Notes under the pieces: generated by a model | The model's input: the letters and a program-made list of their open reading frames with translations, nothing else | What the model was told of the DNA's origin: nothing | Databases searched by the model: none | NCBI GenBank assembly: GCA_951230915.1 | Contig: OX579634.1 | Span: 43,413,570-43,477,569, forward strand | DNA: 64,000 bases | Origin: Antitrichia curtipendula | Taxonomy: Eukaryota; Streptophyta; Bryopsida; Hypnales; Leucodontaceae | Reading direction: 5' to 3' | Program-made: the position numbers and the translations under genes | Part shown: piece by piece, positions 1-11,750 of the stretch | How positions within the stretch are numbered: position 1 is the first letter of the stretch | Layout: each line of letters opens with the position of its first letter

Positions 1-1204
1 CCAAGTGCTGCACAATTGCAACATCGCACTTCCAGGACACCGTCAACTATAGCTTGCTGTCTCGAACACTTATCATACTTCCTTGCTGAAATGTTGAAAA
101 CTCCAGGAATTCTGCCAATGTATTTTGAGTGAAGCTTATCAAGCAGAAAATCACTCAAAATAATGAGTGACTTTCTAATACAAGTCTAGAAGAATTGCAC
201 CTCCTAGTGCTCAAGAAACCCTTGGCTCACACAAGTTTCTATTAACTTACTTTCAGTGACACATATGCTCCAACTTACAAGCGATCACCGCACCTCAAAG
301 CCTATTTGATTCTCTTGGAGATGAATTCTGTGGAACCGCAATGAGAAGTTTCAGTTCTATGGTAGAACCAGGTGCCCATAGTCAACCTCTTAAGCAATTC
401 CACGCATGTTTTGGAGCACCAGAAGGCAATGTAAATTTACTGCTTTGTAGAAAGACACAAATGATGGGCATTGCCAATTTTTCATGATTTATTTCCTTAC
501 ATTCCAATTACTAAGAATTTTGGAAGCCAAAAAGTTGGCCTCAATTTGTACCCAATATATAGAGTCTTCCAATTCTGATCATTCCATAACTACTTTCCCG
601 CTCACTACTTCCTACTTTTTTGCTCACTACATCAAGACATGTGTCATGACTTTATAGTCCCAACCTTGCAAAGGAAAAAAAATCACGTTCCAAGCTTTGT
701 GGTTGGAAACCTATTCCAACCTAGGTTGGAAATAGCTGCACCCTACAAATTGGGTATGGATGCTTGGTTGGTAATTGGTGGTTCTACCAGGTCAGGGTGA
801 ACTACCCCCCTCACTCATCCCATGAAGTCATTTTAGGGGTGCAGGTAAAATAAAAGATCCCCTATTTTGTGCTTGATAAATTTATCTTATACAACTTTGA
901 CTAGCTAATTTGGGGCCTCTGATTGCAAATATGAATTCAGAATTTGTAAATTTTATTACGCATGGAAAATAAAAAAATTTAGGTTTTTCCCATGGGGACA
1001 AGCGACGGGGTCAGTTCACCCCGGCTATTCTACCATAATAGCAGTTCTTGCTCTTCAAAATTTTACATTCAACTGTAAGGTAGGAGGCTCTAAAATGGAA
1101 TGGGCATTAAGAATGGATCCTATATATGATTGTGAAATGGACATGAGTTGGTTTTGAAATTGACATGTACAGTCATTGAATGAAGCAAGGAAAAAAAACA
1201 TTAT
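1..1204. other. Left flank, no gene seen
   Basis: No reading frame here looks coding on either strand. The stretch is AT-rich, and the only structure I can support is a possible small MITE at 780-1034. It lies outside the terminal inverted repeat that starts at 1205, and it holds none of the dyad-symmetric repeats found inside the giant element. Confidence 0.6.
780..1034. mobile_element. Possible MITE with imperfect terminal inverted repeats
   Basis: The left end (ggttctaccaggtcagggtg) and the reverse complement of the right end (ggtagaatagccggggtg) share the pattern GGT-TA-C-GG-GTGAACT-ACCCC over about 28 bases. The interior is AT-rich with no reading frame. I see no convincing target duplication, so the superfamily is not assigned and the boundaries are approximate. 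Confidence 0.35.
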
Positions 1205-1237
1205 CAATTATGCCATATTTAACTACTTCTGGACTTT
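1205..1237 (+). repeat. Left terminal inverted repeat of the giant element
   Basis: 33 bp beginning caattatgcca and ending ctggacttt. It matches the reverse complement of 42218-42250 at 32 of 33 positions, the one difference being t versus c at the 12th base. Similarity stops abruptly on both sides. The next 20-40 bases inward share only a degenerate copy of the dyad repeat (around 1262-1280 on the left, around 42168-42185 on the right). Confidence 0.8.
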
Positions 1238-2549
1238 CAATAGTCCAAAATTAAAAAGATGGTGAAATCCCCTGATCTACCTCAATTTCTGCACTCATAA
1301 GTCTTTGGGAGAGTGCTTCTTCGTGTGCTTGGAAATGCTAGAAAATTTGTAAATTACTGTTCCGTAGTTGACTGTGCCAGAGTTCATGTGCCTGGATTGG
1401 GAGATCTGTGGACCGGGTTTCCATAATTTCAGCATCCCGTTTACAGCTCACGTCCCCGAACCTATCGAGAGATCCCACGATGACAACTAATTCAAACAAA
1501 TACGGCTCCGAGCCCTATATTAATACCTCATTCAACGTTCTGTTTGAAACGAATGCATCGTGAGATCCCCTGACAAGGTTGTCGAATATGCGGCAGCTTC
1601 ATTGACAATCTTCGTGTCGAAGCGCTACAGTTTGATTCATGTGCTGTAGACAGTGCAATTCATAGATACATTGATGGAGGAAAACTTGAAATTCACTGGA
1701 AGTCCCAAACATCACTTCAGAATTATCAAACAAGCACTTCCTCTCGGGAAGAAGGAGACCATTTTTATCTAAGCAGGAGATCCCCCGATGGAGTGCTAAC
1801 ACAAGAAACATTGTCATTTCACACTACATCCAGTGGAATGACAGGACTATAGACAAGTGAGTCACAAGTGCTCAGACATTCAGCATACATCTGTAGACTG
1901 ATGAATATCGGCTAATGTACTATTCCATCTGAGATATTTCAGTGGAAAACAGAGAAAATCGGGGTTCTATCACTGCTGAAATACATCCAATCTCTGATGT
2001 CCACGTAATTGTGAACATGCAGAACCCAATCGACTGGAATTCCAACACGGACTGAAAGGGTAAAAAAATAAATGCGTATTTAGACTAATCTTTGTGCATG
2101 TATTGTCTGAACACTGTATTTGTCATTGATAAAAATATGAACCACTTCCATTTCAGCAAAGGAAAGAAAAACAGCTCGCACTTCACATATCAGGTGACTG
2201 CTCGTGTTTCGCACGCATAATGAACACCATAAACAAATTCGTATATTCATAAAGATTTATGATGCTAATACATGTCACATAAAAACAACACTAAGAGGTT
2301 CATCGTCTAACAGTCGAACTCAAACAGGGTAGTGTACCTAGAAAACCTAACTTTCGACTAAGCTACCTCAACGTGGAAAGCCTCGTGGGATCTCACGATG
2401 TCCGCAGCGATCTGAACAATGCATCATGAGATCACATGATGGCCGCGACAACCCCCGCAATGCATCGTGAGATATCACAATAGGTGCGCTACTCCACCGT
2501 ATGTCGGGAGATCTCACGATGGATTACTGTTCTCGGTCAAGGCGCTTGA
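1238..2549. other. Non-coding 3' flank of gene A with dyad repeats
   Basis: No convincing gene. A 72-codon frame on the minus strand (1817-1599) has no recognisable features. Dyad-symmetric repeat copies occur around 1464, 1555, 1777, 2383, 2422, 2464 and 2503, the last four in a tight cluster just downstream of the gene A stop. A 3' untranslated region of gene A probably lies here. Confidence 0.5.
1464..2520. repeat. Dyad-repeat cluster 1 (gene A 3' flank)
   Basis: Copies at 1464-1481 (atcgagagatcccacgat), 1555-1573, 1777-1795, 2383-2400 (tcgtgggatctcacgatg), 2422-2441 (catcatgagatcacatgatg), 2464-2481 (atcgtgagatatcacaat) and 2503-2520. The centres are GATC or GATATC and the arms are CATCGTG/CACGATG with scattered mismatches. 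The four copies at 2383-2520 are spaced about 40 bp apart. Confidence 0.8.
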
Positions 2550-4477
2550 TCATGGGTCCAACACGTTTGCCCGATTCAAATTTGCCAAGGCAGCCTCCCT
2601 ACTCTTCTTAGGAATGGTCCTCGATTTTGGATCCACTATTTTCGACCAATTCGCATACGCCACAGCAGCTGCGTCAACCCAGGTAGGGGCTGAATCTTCA
2701 ACAACCCATTTACCATACCAGCAATTCCGGTACCTCAACTTCAGCGTACTTTCGGAGTTATCGGGTTGCCAATACTGAATCAAAAACTTCCCGTAATTTG
2801 CGTCTCCTTCCAGTCTGCATACAGTAGACAATGCTCTTCCTTGCCAAACAGCACATGTTTTCGGGACTTCCGGCCTAAGAAGTACCCATGAGCCCTGTCG
2901 TATGTCCAGCCACGGATTGAATCTTTCCATTGGTGCTTCATTTGCGGGGCTGCAATAAGGTTCGGGTTCCTCTTCTTCCTCCGGAATCACATCCATGGGA
3001 TTTCCTTGGCGAGGGATTCCATTCTGCGCTACCCTCCAATCATACTGTGGCCAGAAGCCTTCCACCAACTCCGGAGGACACTCTGGTAGTGGCTCCTTCA
3101 GCTCATCCAGTACACACTTCCAGTATTCCACGTAAGGGTCGAATGCAGCTGCAAATCCCTCGCATTTTGACATTCCTTGTTGCCAGTACTGAATGTACTT
3201 CTCGAGTCCCACCAAAATGAAACCCTTGTTCACGATAGCTTTCCGTGCCATTTCCCTTGCCTTCTCTTGATTTCCACCCGCGACGGGAACCTTGTTGCCC
3301 ACATGGGCTTAAACGGAACAGGCTTCGGACAACCGTGAGGGAGCATGGGGCGACCATTTTCATCTCTCCTCCAAATGCGTTGAGAAGGTTTATTAGACGG
3401 AAGCCACTTTGAATCAACCGCTGACTCCTTGTAATTCATGACGGGGACGCCATCAATGTCCACGTAGAACTTGAACAGGTGCATCTCCTCCAATCCAATT
3501 AATCTTTCGGAGCAATCGGTCTGGTAACCCTCCACGAACGCCTTGAAATCCCCCACCTCCTGTATAAACTCCGGCAGAAATGACAATTCTTGGGACTGCA
3601 TGAAGGCTTTCATGAGGTCAGCGACAACAAAAGTGTTCTTGGTCTTGAGCGCCTTCGAAAGGGGGCTGAAATAGGCATCGATATCCTCGTGAGTATGTCC
3701 GACTAGTAGAAACCCGACCTGAATTTTCTTGAAGACACCTCGTGCAGTGAGCAACGACAAGAACGCCATTAGGTATTTGTTCTTCTTATCCTTAGCAGAG
3801 TTGTCGAGTTGAAGATATAACTTTTCAGGAAGGGGGGTCCTACCGACCCGAGCTCCTGGTTCAGTGAGAGTCAGGCTGTCTATACATCTCGACTTTCCTC
3901 TGAGCAGTGCCTCAAACATTGGATTCGCCGGAGGGTATGGAAAGAGGTCGCTTGCCTTTCGAATCGGTGGACCCTCCAGTCGGCGCAACAACCTCGCCAA
4001 AGACGAAATGGTGAAGTTGGAGTCTGCCGGCCAACACAATGGAGCATAATGGGCGTACGCACCGTCACCATGACCATGAGCTACGATTCTTGTGACGCTC
4101 ATGGGAAGCTGTCCCAAATCCGCCGTGGCCTTTGTCGTCACCCGCATTCTAGGGAGAGCCGTCTTTGCCGTATCCATCTTGTCGTGAATTATACATAAAA
4201 TTCTCCGTGGATCTCGTTTGGATTCCTCACGCCAAGAGGCATACAGACGACGACAAGACGCTTGGTGATTCAGATGATGAGCCCTCTGATTCATGAACTC
4301 CACATATTGGGGGCTTCCCTTTGGGGACTTCAGAATGTACTGCTGTAGATCGTCGCATATGGTACATTTTGTGAACGAACTCCCAACAGGCTTAATGTGG
4401 ACGTTGTTGAAGTGGTCCTTCTTAATTCTACTAATGGTCGACTGGCTAACGGGCGGCAGACCTTAGTCGGCATTCAA
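2550..4477 (-). pseudogene. Gene A, 3' exon: DUF7869-type protein with DDE-like residues, broken
   Basis: Follows a phase-0 intron (4629-4478, acceptor TTTTTCCAG) and reads from 4477 to the stop at 2550. A CxxC pair lies at about 4366-4357 (KCTIC), then an H/C-rich stretch. Next come a first Asp in IIHDKMDTAK (about 4183), a second Asp in LQLDNS (about 3805) and a Glu in VGHTHEDID (about 3688). The second Asp and the Glu are 39 residues apart, a spacing typical of DDE enzymes. These motifs match the DUF7869 family as I know it; an RNase H-like catalytic role is inference. The last 250 codons hold an aromatic-rich region, a poly-Glu linker and a GSWVLLRPE segment resembling a chromatin-reader beta barrel. 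Two breaks are visible: an in-frame TAA at 4463-4465 and a one-base frameshift near 3302. Confidence 0.75.
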
Positions 4478-4629
4478 CTGGAAAAACAGAACAACTAAGC
4501 TTCAGAAACAGTACGAGCAAAAAGAGCCAGCGAACAAAAATGACAAACACTATTCCAGAGAAATGATCGTTGATCCAGTTGAGGGATCTCACGATCACTA
4601 ACTACATTACTCAGAATCAATGGGTTTAC
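4478..4629 (-). other. Gene A intron 2 (152 bp)
   Basis: On the minus strand the donor reads GAG|GTAAAC and the acceptor TTTTTCCAG|TTG, and the codon phase is 0 on both sides. This joins the frame ending in ADANE to the frame of the DUF7869 exon. The intron carries one dyad-repeat copy at 4581-4596 (gagggatctcacgatc). Confidence 0.7.
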
Positions 4630-5953
4630 CTCGTTAGCATCCGCTTGGACTCGTTTCCAGTTTCTGCCTGCAGGCAGATATTTAAGAGTGTCCACTCGGC
4701 CATTACCGATACTGCGCATTTGGTGGGGCATTTGATCAGCATTCTCGTCAATAATGGCTTTCATAGTCCCAGTAACCTGAACAGTCCGAGTCCTTGGTCG
4801 CTTAATCCCTTTGTTTCCGTGCGTCCCTGAATTCACGCCGTCGTTGTATATCTCGATGTAAGTGTGGTAGGTCGACTTTGGGATTCCGTGAATTATGTAC
4901 CACGCCGTACCACAAACTTCCACTCCTTATAGTGTGATGAATTTTTGCTTCCGATCCCTATTCATTTCGCGGAGCTGTCCTCCCACTGCAATCACATATT
5001 CGCGGTGGCCCTCGAACGACTTCAAGTAGTATTTCTGCCTAAGCAACAGCGTCAACTCTTGGTTAAAATGCTGACAACACAGATGTTTGCAGCACTTTTG
5101 CGAGCTCACTTTGCGGATCTCTTCGTCTGCCGTTTTCCGGTCTAACTGTGATTCCTTCAGCTTTATACTGGATTTACGGACTACAAAGCGATATGGTGCT
5201 TTCATTCTACCTCTGAGATAAGCGAGAGGGTCGTCTGTATCTGGATTGGCGGCGAAATGATCTACAGTCTCCTTCAACGACCGACCGCTTGGAAACCAGC
5301 ACTCCGACAATGGCCACCTCTCGTGCAACATTATGGCTTCCTCGTTACCCACAAAAACATCGAGGACTAATACACCCACGAAGCCCTCACCAAGTGTTTC
5401 ATCCTGGAAATGATCCTCCGCCCTCCAGCAAATGATACGGCCCGACGAAACGTGGAGTCCCCATCCGTCTTTCCGATGAACATCAAGTGCAAACCAGACC
5501 CTCTGGCGAATATACGGACAGGGATCCATTGGGGGATCCCTTGACGCTCTTACAACGTCGGCGATTCTCCACAGCACGACACATCCCTGAACATCATACA
5601 ATGTTCTATAACTCCTGTGTTGGGGGTTAAATCTTAAGTTCTGGAACTCTAACTTTATGGAATGAGGCTTCACTAGCATATAAATTCAGGGCTCTACAGG
5701 TAGAGGCACACCCAGCCATTGGCCTTGAGGACGAACCTCCTTAACAATCCCGGATCCGACCTCACCGAATCCAGGAACAAACAGCTTAACCCAATCACCG
5801 ATCAAGAACGATGGAGATTCATCGCTGGACTCCTGTGATCCACTTCCCACATACTCACCGTGTACATATGGAATAATCGCATCAGCAGCGGACTCACTAA
5901 ATGAATCCATTCTCGGTGATTTATGGCGAAGAGATCTCGAAGATTTGTTGAAC
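4630..5953 (-). pseudogene. Gene A, 5' coding exon: N-terminal part of the DUF7869-type protein, broken
   Basis: The acceptor TTTTTGTAG at 5954-5962 precedes the exon and the first ATG is at 5910. The first 74 codons are acidic and Ser-rich, then have a short beta-rich stretch (FLIGDWVKLFVPGFGEVGSG) like a KOW or Tudor barrel. The frame continues through an in-frame TGA (5686-5688) and an in-frame TAA (4927-4929) with no shift. The protein after each stop is clearly coding. The TAA sits just before VEVCGTAWYIIHGIPKSTY, a region usually continuous in DUF7869 relatives. A CCKHLCCQHF cluster near 5080-5110 could bind metal. With the 3' exon the full protein would be about 1,070 residues. In-frame stops without indels suggest decay by base substitution. 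Confidence 0.7.
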
Positions 5954-7300
5954 CTACAAAAATCATGAACTATACCAAGAATTAGTTTAGTTAAGAGATC
6001 GGCGTTCCCATCGTAGCCAAGGAATCTGACGACAATGTCTTTAGTTCCGGCTGACTACTAAGGAAATACTTGCAGTACGATATACAAGATACCTAGTTAA
6101 TCATCAACAATAGTGTTAGGGAATCTAAGGATAGCAGGACTTGGCAAATGAATAGAGTACCCCGACAAGGTACGCAAGAACATCTGATGTTCACAAGTGA
6201 TCGTGAGATCACACGATGCCCGTGAAGGGAGCACTGAGCCAATACGTACATTGAGGAGTATGCCACTAGAACCAGACAGAAAGGTCCACACACCAAGGAT
6301 CAATGCGTCATTGGAACCCACGACACACAGGTCATTGGGTCACCTTTTTCAGAGATCGTGGCATCCCACGATCCTCCTACCGAATTACGCCTGGAGGGAG
6401 TGAAATGCTAATAAATAAGTAAATGAACATAATCATGCAAGCAGATCCCAATCTCATATCTAATCGGTCGTGTGATCCCACGACCAAAACATTCTAGGAT
6501 CCACGAAACAGAGATCCCGAGATCTGCTCATTAGAAAGAGAGACCGTTGGATCCCTTGATCGTCGGGAACCGACGGAGACATAGTCCCGAGTTAACGAGA
6601 CCCAGAACCAAATTTGGTATAGTGAATCGTTGGATCCTACGAAACCAAGATCGTGAGATCCCACGATACTACGATCCTGTGATCCTCCGATTTCTGGGTC
6701 ATTGATTTCCTCCATTCAGAGATCAGCGGGAGTCAATATACTTCAGAATCACCGATCGTGGGATTTCACGATCCTGTCTGATACGTACGCGTACTACTCA
6801 ACCGTATATCACCGTATCTAGACTTTGTCTTCAATATATGACGGCACCGTGGCTGTATTTACAGGCACATTAAGCTCTGTCTTCTGCCGTCTCCAAGTGA
6901 ACCTCCATGTCACCAGAGCGTGGTGATCGCTTCACTAGGTGAGCTTCACTAGGTGAGTTTATCGTAAGTAAATCTATTGCTCGGAGCAACCACCTGCAGT
7001 CAGACTCTTCTGCACTCTGAATCTACGCGCGCTTGAAGAGTTTCGCGAAATTGCAGTGGCATGCATTCGACTGATGAAACACTCAGGCTCGAAATTCCAC
7101 TGTAGTTGATAGGAATGCATTGCTTACCTCGTGAATAATGGCCCGGTCAAAGCATCGTCCGCCTCCACTCCAATCTCGTCGCCTACACCGGTAGACACCG
7201 ACTCCAATCCCCCACAGCATGCTCCACTTGTTCACGTGTGCAAGCGAAAATGAGAAGTTGAAGGTTTGTTTCAGGTTATAAAACACCTGCACTGGAATTC
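5954..7300 (-). other. Gene A upstream intron and leader region
   Basis: The acceptor at 5954 implies an upstream exon that I could not place. It probably lies between 6800 and 7300, where palindrome copies stop and GC rises. The intron-like part (about 5954-6780) holds the densest cluster of dyad repeats in the window. A 16-bp sequence, gcttcactaggtgagc with an overlapping second copy, sits at about 6930-6957. No other coding frame is supported. Confidence 0.4.
6199..6774. repeat. Dyad-repeat cluster 2 (gene A first intron)
   Basis: At least nine copies in 576 bp: 6199-6218 (gatcgtgagatcacacgatg), 6353-6374, 6466-6485 (ggtcgtgtgatcccacgacc), 6503 region, 6542-6562, 6626-6644, 6649-6667 (gatcgtgagatcccacgat), 6673-6691 and 6754-6773. 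Spacing is irregular, from 5 to about 150 bp. Flanks are unrelated between copies, which argues against one tandem array and for independent placement or strong local selection. Confidence 0.8.
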
Positions 7301-8585
7301 AAGAGCTGTGGATTCCCGCCGTGAGTTTTCAAATTTTCAAGCATTCCTTTTTTTCAAATGTTGGTTGGATGCGTTCTAGATTGCCGAGCCGCAATCAAGA
7401 CATGGAGTACGTGCGGTTTTACACTTTGGAAGTAGAATGAACTCTCGAATTCCGCGCTGCTCCGACAAAAAGGAGGGAGGGCGTGGGGCTCTTGACTTTG
7501 TGAGTGGAAATTCGCAGCTCCAATGTTCCCTGCATTCCGGATCTTCACTGACATTCTGAAATTCGCTGCATTCAAGGATGGTATCGCTGCACGGTTTCAT
7601 AGGAGTCAATGATGCTTCGAGCAAAGAGGATTCGGTCTTCCAGACTTTCATTTCCCCGGATTTCACACGCGTCCAGGTCAATACTTGGACGAGTAACTCT
7701 ATGTCCCTCCACCTCAAGGCGATCTAATGACCTGAATACCAACATAACGGTTCCAGAATTGCTGTGCCCTGGTCTGTTCCGTGCCTAATGTGCTCTGCAG
7801 GCAAGGGAATTTTTCGGTTCAATGTGTCAGTCAGGGAGTCGAGGAGCGGGGGTTTGTTTTCCTTAGCCCCAGACCGCCTGCGGTTTTAGGGTGTGTACCA
7901 GTGATCCCAGAACTGCTTTACTGAATTTAGTGAAACATATTACCTAGGTTATTAGGATTTAGTGCAATATGCTACCTCCTCAAGACAAATGGGACTCAAT
8001 TTTGGCTACCTTCAGGGTGAGTAGTATTAGAAAAAATAAAGAAGATAGGATTTTGCAAGTTTTAAAGAATCATTGGGAGTACTATAATACAAAACAACCA
8101 AAATAGCTGCTAATTTCAATATAGAGGAAGTTGCACATTGCCTACCAAATTCTATTGTTTGTTGCAATCTTGACTAAAATCTAATTTTTTCAAGGATTTT
8201 TTCGAATACACTTTTAGCTCCTGAAGTTTTTTAGTAGCAATGGAGCAAAATTTAGCCACTTCTATGATCATTAGTCTGTACTGGAACCCCTAAATGGCCA
8301 AGGCACCAATTAGGTTTAGGTGGTTTCCGAAGAAGTGTTGAGGTGGCAACTTACAAGAAAATGCTCTAGCCAAATATTTTAGTATTCAGCTAAATTTTAT
8401 ATGGAGTTATGTTTTCATCCACATTTTTCAATGAGTGTCGTTTATACATGACATTTTCATTCAAAATTTAAAAAAAATTAGAGCAATTTGGCATTGTCAT
8501 CTAAATTTTTTTCAAATTTCTTCATATACTAGTAGGCTCGATGCAACCCATTTATTTTTGAGGGATGGAGCTACACAAGGCCAAA

Positions 8586-8662
8586 AAATAGGGTTTACGG
8601 ATTAGGATTTTTAGGATTTTAGGGTTTAGGGTTTTAAGGGTTTAGGATTTAGGATGTAGGGT
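8586..8662 (+). repeat. Degenerate interstitial telomere-type repeats
   Basis: About eight imperfect units of the plant telomere heptamer TTTAGGG occur within 80 bases (variants ttaggatt, tttagggtttaggg, ttaagggttt). They are too degenerate and too few to be a functional telomere. Such runs are common in plant spacers. Confidence 0.55.
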
Positions 8663-9933
8663 GCAAGGCCCCCGTAGGTGGTGTCTAAGAAACTTTTTTT
8701 GGAAAACTTTCTTAAGATGCAAATGAATTTCACTGAAAGTAAAACCGTACCAAATCCCTATTTTTAGAAGAAAATATTATTGGAAGATTCTTTTTTAAGT
8801 CTAATCGTAAACCCAAAAACCAATTTTGGGGCATGAATGATTATGATTTTTCCTATTCAAAATTTGTGCAAAGGGTTCCATTGCAATCTTGACTTCTTGT
8901 ATTGTTCAGGGGGCTTGGAAATTTGCCTCAAATACTCTAGATTTTAATGAAAAAATCATTGACACTAGGAATTCTTTATAAAAATTGGTAGTGTAGATTT
9001 TGAGATGTCATAAAATGATTGGGCTTATATATTTGATTAGGCCCTTCAACCTCATATTTTGGGGGTCTTGAATGTTTTAGATTTGACATGCAGAAGGAGA
9101 ATGATTGAACTCAAAGGTTTTCATAGTTTTAACACACTGATGATCAAACATTACAATCTTTCAATTGATACAAATTATAATGTTGTTGTGTTTCCTTTTC
9201 CTATGTGATATTTAACATGTGTAGTTTGAATTTGTATGGTTACAATACCCCAAAATTTGATTCAACTTATCAAAAGGTTGGCCTCTAGTTCAATATAGAG
9301 TAAATTCAAAGAGGCAAAAAACAGGCCTTTGGTATTTAGAGGTTAACATTTCCAATGAAATTCTAAAGCATTGGAATCCAAAACAAAAACAAATTCTCCA
9401 AAAAAAGAGGTATTGAACCCCTCATTTTTTATTAAATGAGGGATTAATTTTCACCTGAATCCCCTCATTTGCAAAAAGAGTTCACAATAATTTCAGGTTC
9501 ACAGGTGTTCATACTTGATATTTTATATTTGAATGACTGAAGTCTTAAGGTCTGGATTCCACAGTTATAAGGGCAATTGTCCGCGGTTTAAGGACGCAAA
9601 GTACACACTTGTACGGTTGAAGTTTAACATGTGAAGAGTCATGATTTTTGGGTTTAGGGTTTAGCATTCAGGAGGGCATTGTTCATGACTAATAATGCTC
9701 AGGCTTAGGATTAATTCATTTCAGGGTCATGGTTATTGGTTTGAACTGAAGGTGTATACTTCATGGTTTAGGGTGGTCAATTCTAGAGTCTTCGATTTTA
9801 GATAGATGATTTTCGGATTACCGGTTCTAGAACTTTTTGTTCAAGTTTTCAAAATTCATGCTTAATGGATTTTGAGATTTGTCACAAATGATTTAGAAAC
9901 TATCACTAACTTGTATTTGGACTACATCGTTCT

Positions 9934-10277
9934 TCTAGGTTACATGGTCCATTTTGGGAAAAACTTGCATGGATTGTTTTCGCTCATGAATCTTAACTTC
10001 ATGAGCGGAGTATTTACAACTTCTACATTTTTTTTTCTCATTCCAACGTGTACTATTTTGAATAGGACTTATGGAATGAGGTTTCTTTGAACCGCAGGAT
10101 GAGAGTTCCATTTCTTAGTTACGTGGTCCATTTTGGAAAAAAGTTGCATGGATTGTTTTCGCTCATGAATCTTAACTTCATGAGCGGAGTATTTACAACT
10201 TCTACATTTTTTTTTTCATCCCAACGTGTACTATTTTGAATAGGACTTATGGAATGAGGTTTCTTTGAACCGCAGGA
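9934..10277 (+). repeat. Direct repeat, two copies of about 170 bp plus a diverged third
   Basis: Units start near 9934 and 10110. They share the same run from ggtccattttggg through the cttcatgagcggag segment to ggtttctttgaaccgcagga, with a few changes. A third, more diverged partial copy lies at about 10655-10760. No coding frame spans the units convincingly. Confidence 0.75.
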
Positions 10278-10450
10278 CGCCGGGAATAACATTATATTTA
10301 TTAGTTTGGGAGATTGAGGACCTCCCAAAATAATCATGCTGATCTCGACTTAAATCAACAACTCACATTTAAAATGAGATTTTGATGTAAATTGACATAA
10401 AACCTTTCAATATTAGGTCAAATCTTGAAAGATTTTCTATCCGTTTAACT

Positions 10451-10530
10451 CGAATCGAGTTAAATTGATATAAAACCTTTCAATATTAGGTCAAATCTTG
10501 AAAGGTTTTATATCAATTTAACTCGAATCG
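10451..10530. repeat. Strong hairpin with 33-bp arms
   Basis: The arm 10451-10483 and the reverse complement of 10498-10530 match at all but one position, with a 14-base loop. A partial copy of the left arm precedes it (about 10390-10445), so the hairpin probably arose by local inverted duplication. It is AT-rich and could be a small foldback element. Confidence 0.7.
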
Positions 10531-11750
10531 ACTTAAATTGACAAGAAAACCTTTCAATTTTAGCTGAATTGATATAATACTTTTCGTTGAGTTTTTTTTA
10601 AATAACCTCTCATTTCAATGGAAAACTCCCATTTGAATGTGTCGTCGTTTTGAGTCCCATTTTTTAGTTACGTGATCCATTTTGGGAAAAGGTGCATGGA
10701 TTATTTCTGCTCATGAATCTTAACTTCATGAGTGGAATATTACAACTTCTACCTTTTTCTTAAAAACTTAAGTTAATTATCTATACAATTTGAAGACAGT
10801 GTTTTTGTCTAATTTGAGTCAGATTTTTAGAAGTTCAATATTGCCTTCCAATTTGGTGTTTCAATGACAATCCTCCGTTGTCCCTCTGCCAATCCAATTT
10901 GAATGCAAGCGCTTTACTTTGCTAAAGCCTCAGAATTGGAAGCCACCAGAAATTTATCATTGATTTAGGATGCAACTGAAGTTAGGCCACAATATACCCA
11001 GAAAATGCAGGACCTAAATCCGGTAGCGAGAAAAATGAATTTGATCATGAAATTGGGGTCTTCACGCTTTGCTACTCATATTTCTAATTAATAGCAATAA
11101 ATATATTGAGGGAGGTGACTGTCTCAAAATTTTTTGGCTTCCAATATAATGAAAGCATTTTGCAGTTTCAGTTATTTAATAATTTGCACTCCGTTCTCAT
11201 AGTCGCTCGCGGAGTTATAGTATTAAAACAAGGTCAACTTGTGGTGTTTAAAAAAAAATTTCAATTTTGGGGCATAAAAAATGTTTGTTTGAAAGGTTCT
11301 ATGATGGGAATAAGGACTTTGGACTTCATGTTTTTCTGGATCTAACATCGCTAAACCCTCTTATATTCTTATATTTTTAGTATCACCCTATGATTGAAGG
11401 TTTTATATATGATTTGAATCATTTCTCAAATTTTATTCTAATTGATTTCTATAAGAAAACACTTTATTTTTTCATTTGAGAGTTTGTTTAATTTTTGGAG
11501 CATTTAGACTTTCATATTTGAAGCCTATAACTTACTAATAGAGGAGTTCAAGACATGCAAGTATCTATGACTATGAGTATAAATGGAAAAGAGAGTAACT
11601 TAATTCTCATTTATGGTAAGTTCATGGTAACTTCATTTTCACTTATGGTATCCCATTTTCAATGATGATAACTTCATTTTCACTTATGGTAAGTTAATAT
11701 TCACTTATGACTTTGTTTAGGGTCATGAGTGACCCGAAACCGAAGATTTC

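Larger units (their letters stand above)
7301..11750. other. AT-rich spacer between divergent genes A and B
   Basis: No gene is supported. Short frames at 7354-7717 (minus) have no recognisable motif. The spacer contains degenerate telomere-type TTTAGGG runs (8586-8662, and again near 9652), a 177-bp direct repeat (9934-10277), a strong hairpin (10451-10530) and a run of about 25-bp imperfect repeats (11600-11710). No dyad repeat of the gene A/B type was seen here. Confidence 0.5.

Noticed and set aside
1599..1817. 72-codon minus-strand frame in the left part of the giant element
   Set aside because: No motif, no splice context and no conserved-looking composition; it lies in the dyad-repeat-rich 3' flank of gene A.
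7354..7717. Overlapping minus-strand frames of 73 and 113 codons
   Set aside because: Two frames overlap in different registers and neither has recognisable features. They may be part of a gene A leader exon but I cannot support it.
8586..8662. Telomere proximity
   Set aside because: The TTTAGGG runs are short and degenerate and flanked by ordinary repeats, so they do not show a chromosome end.
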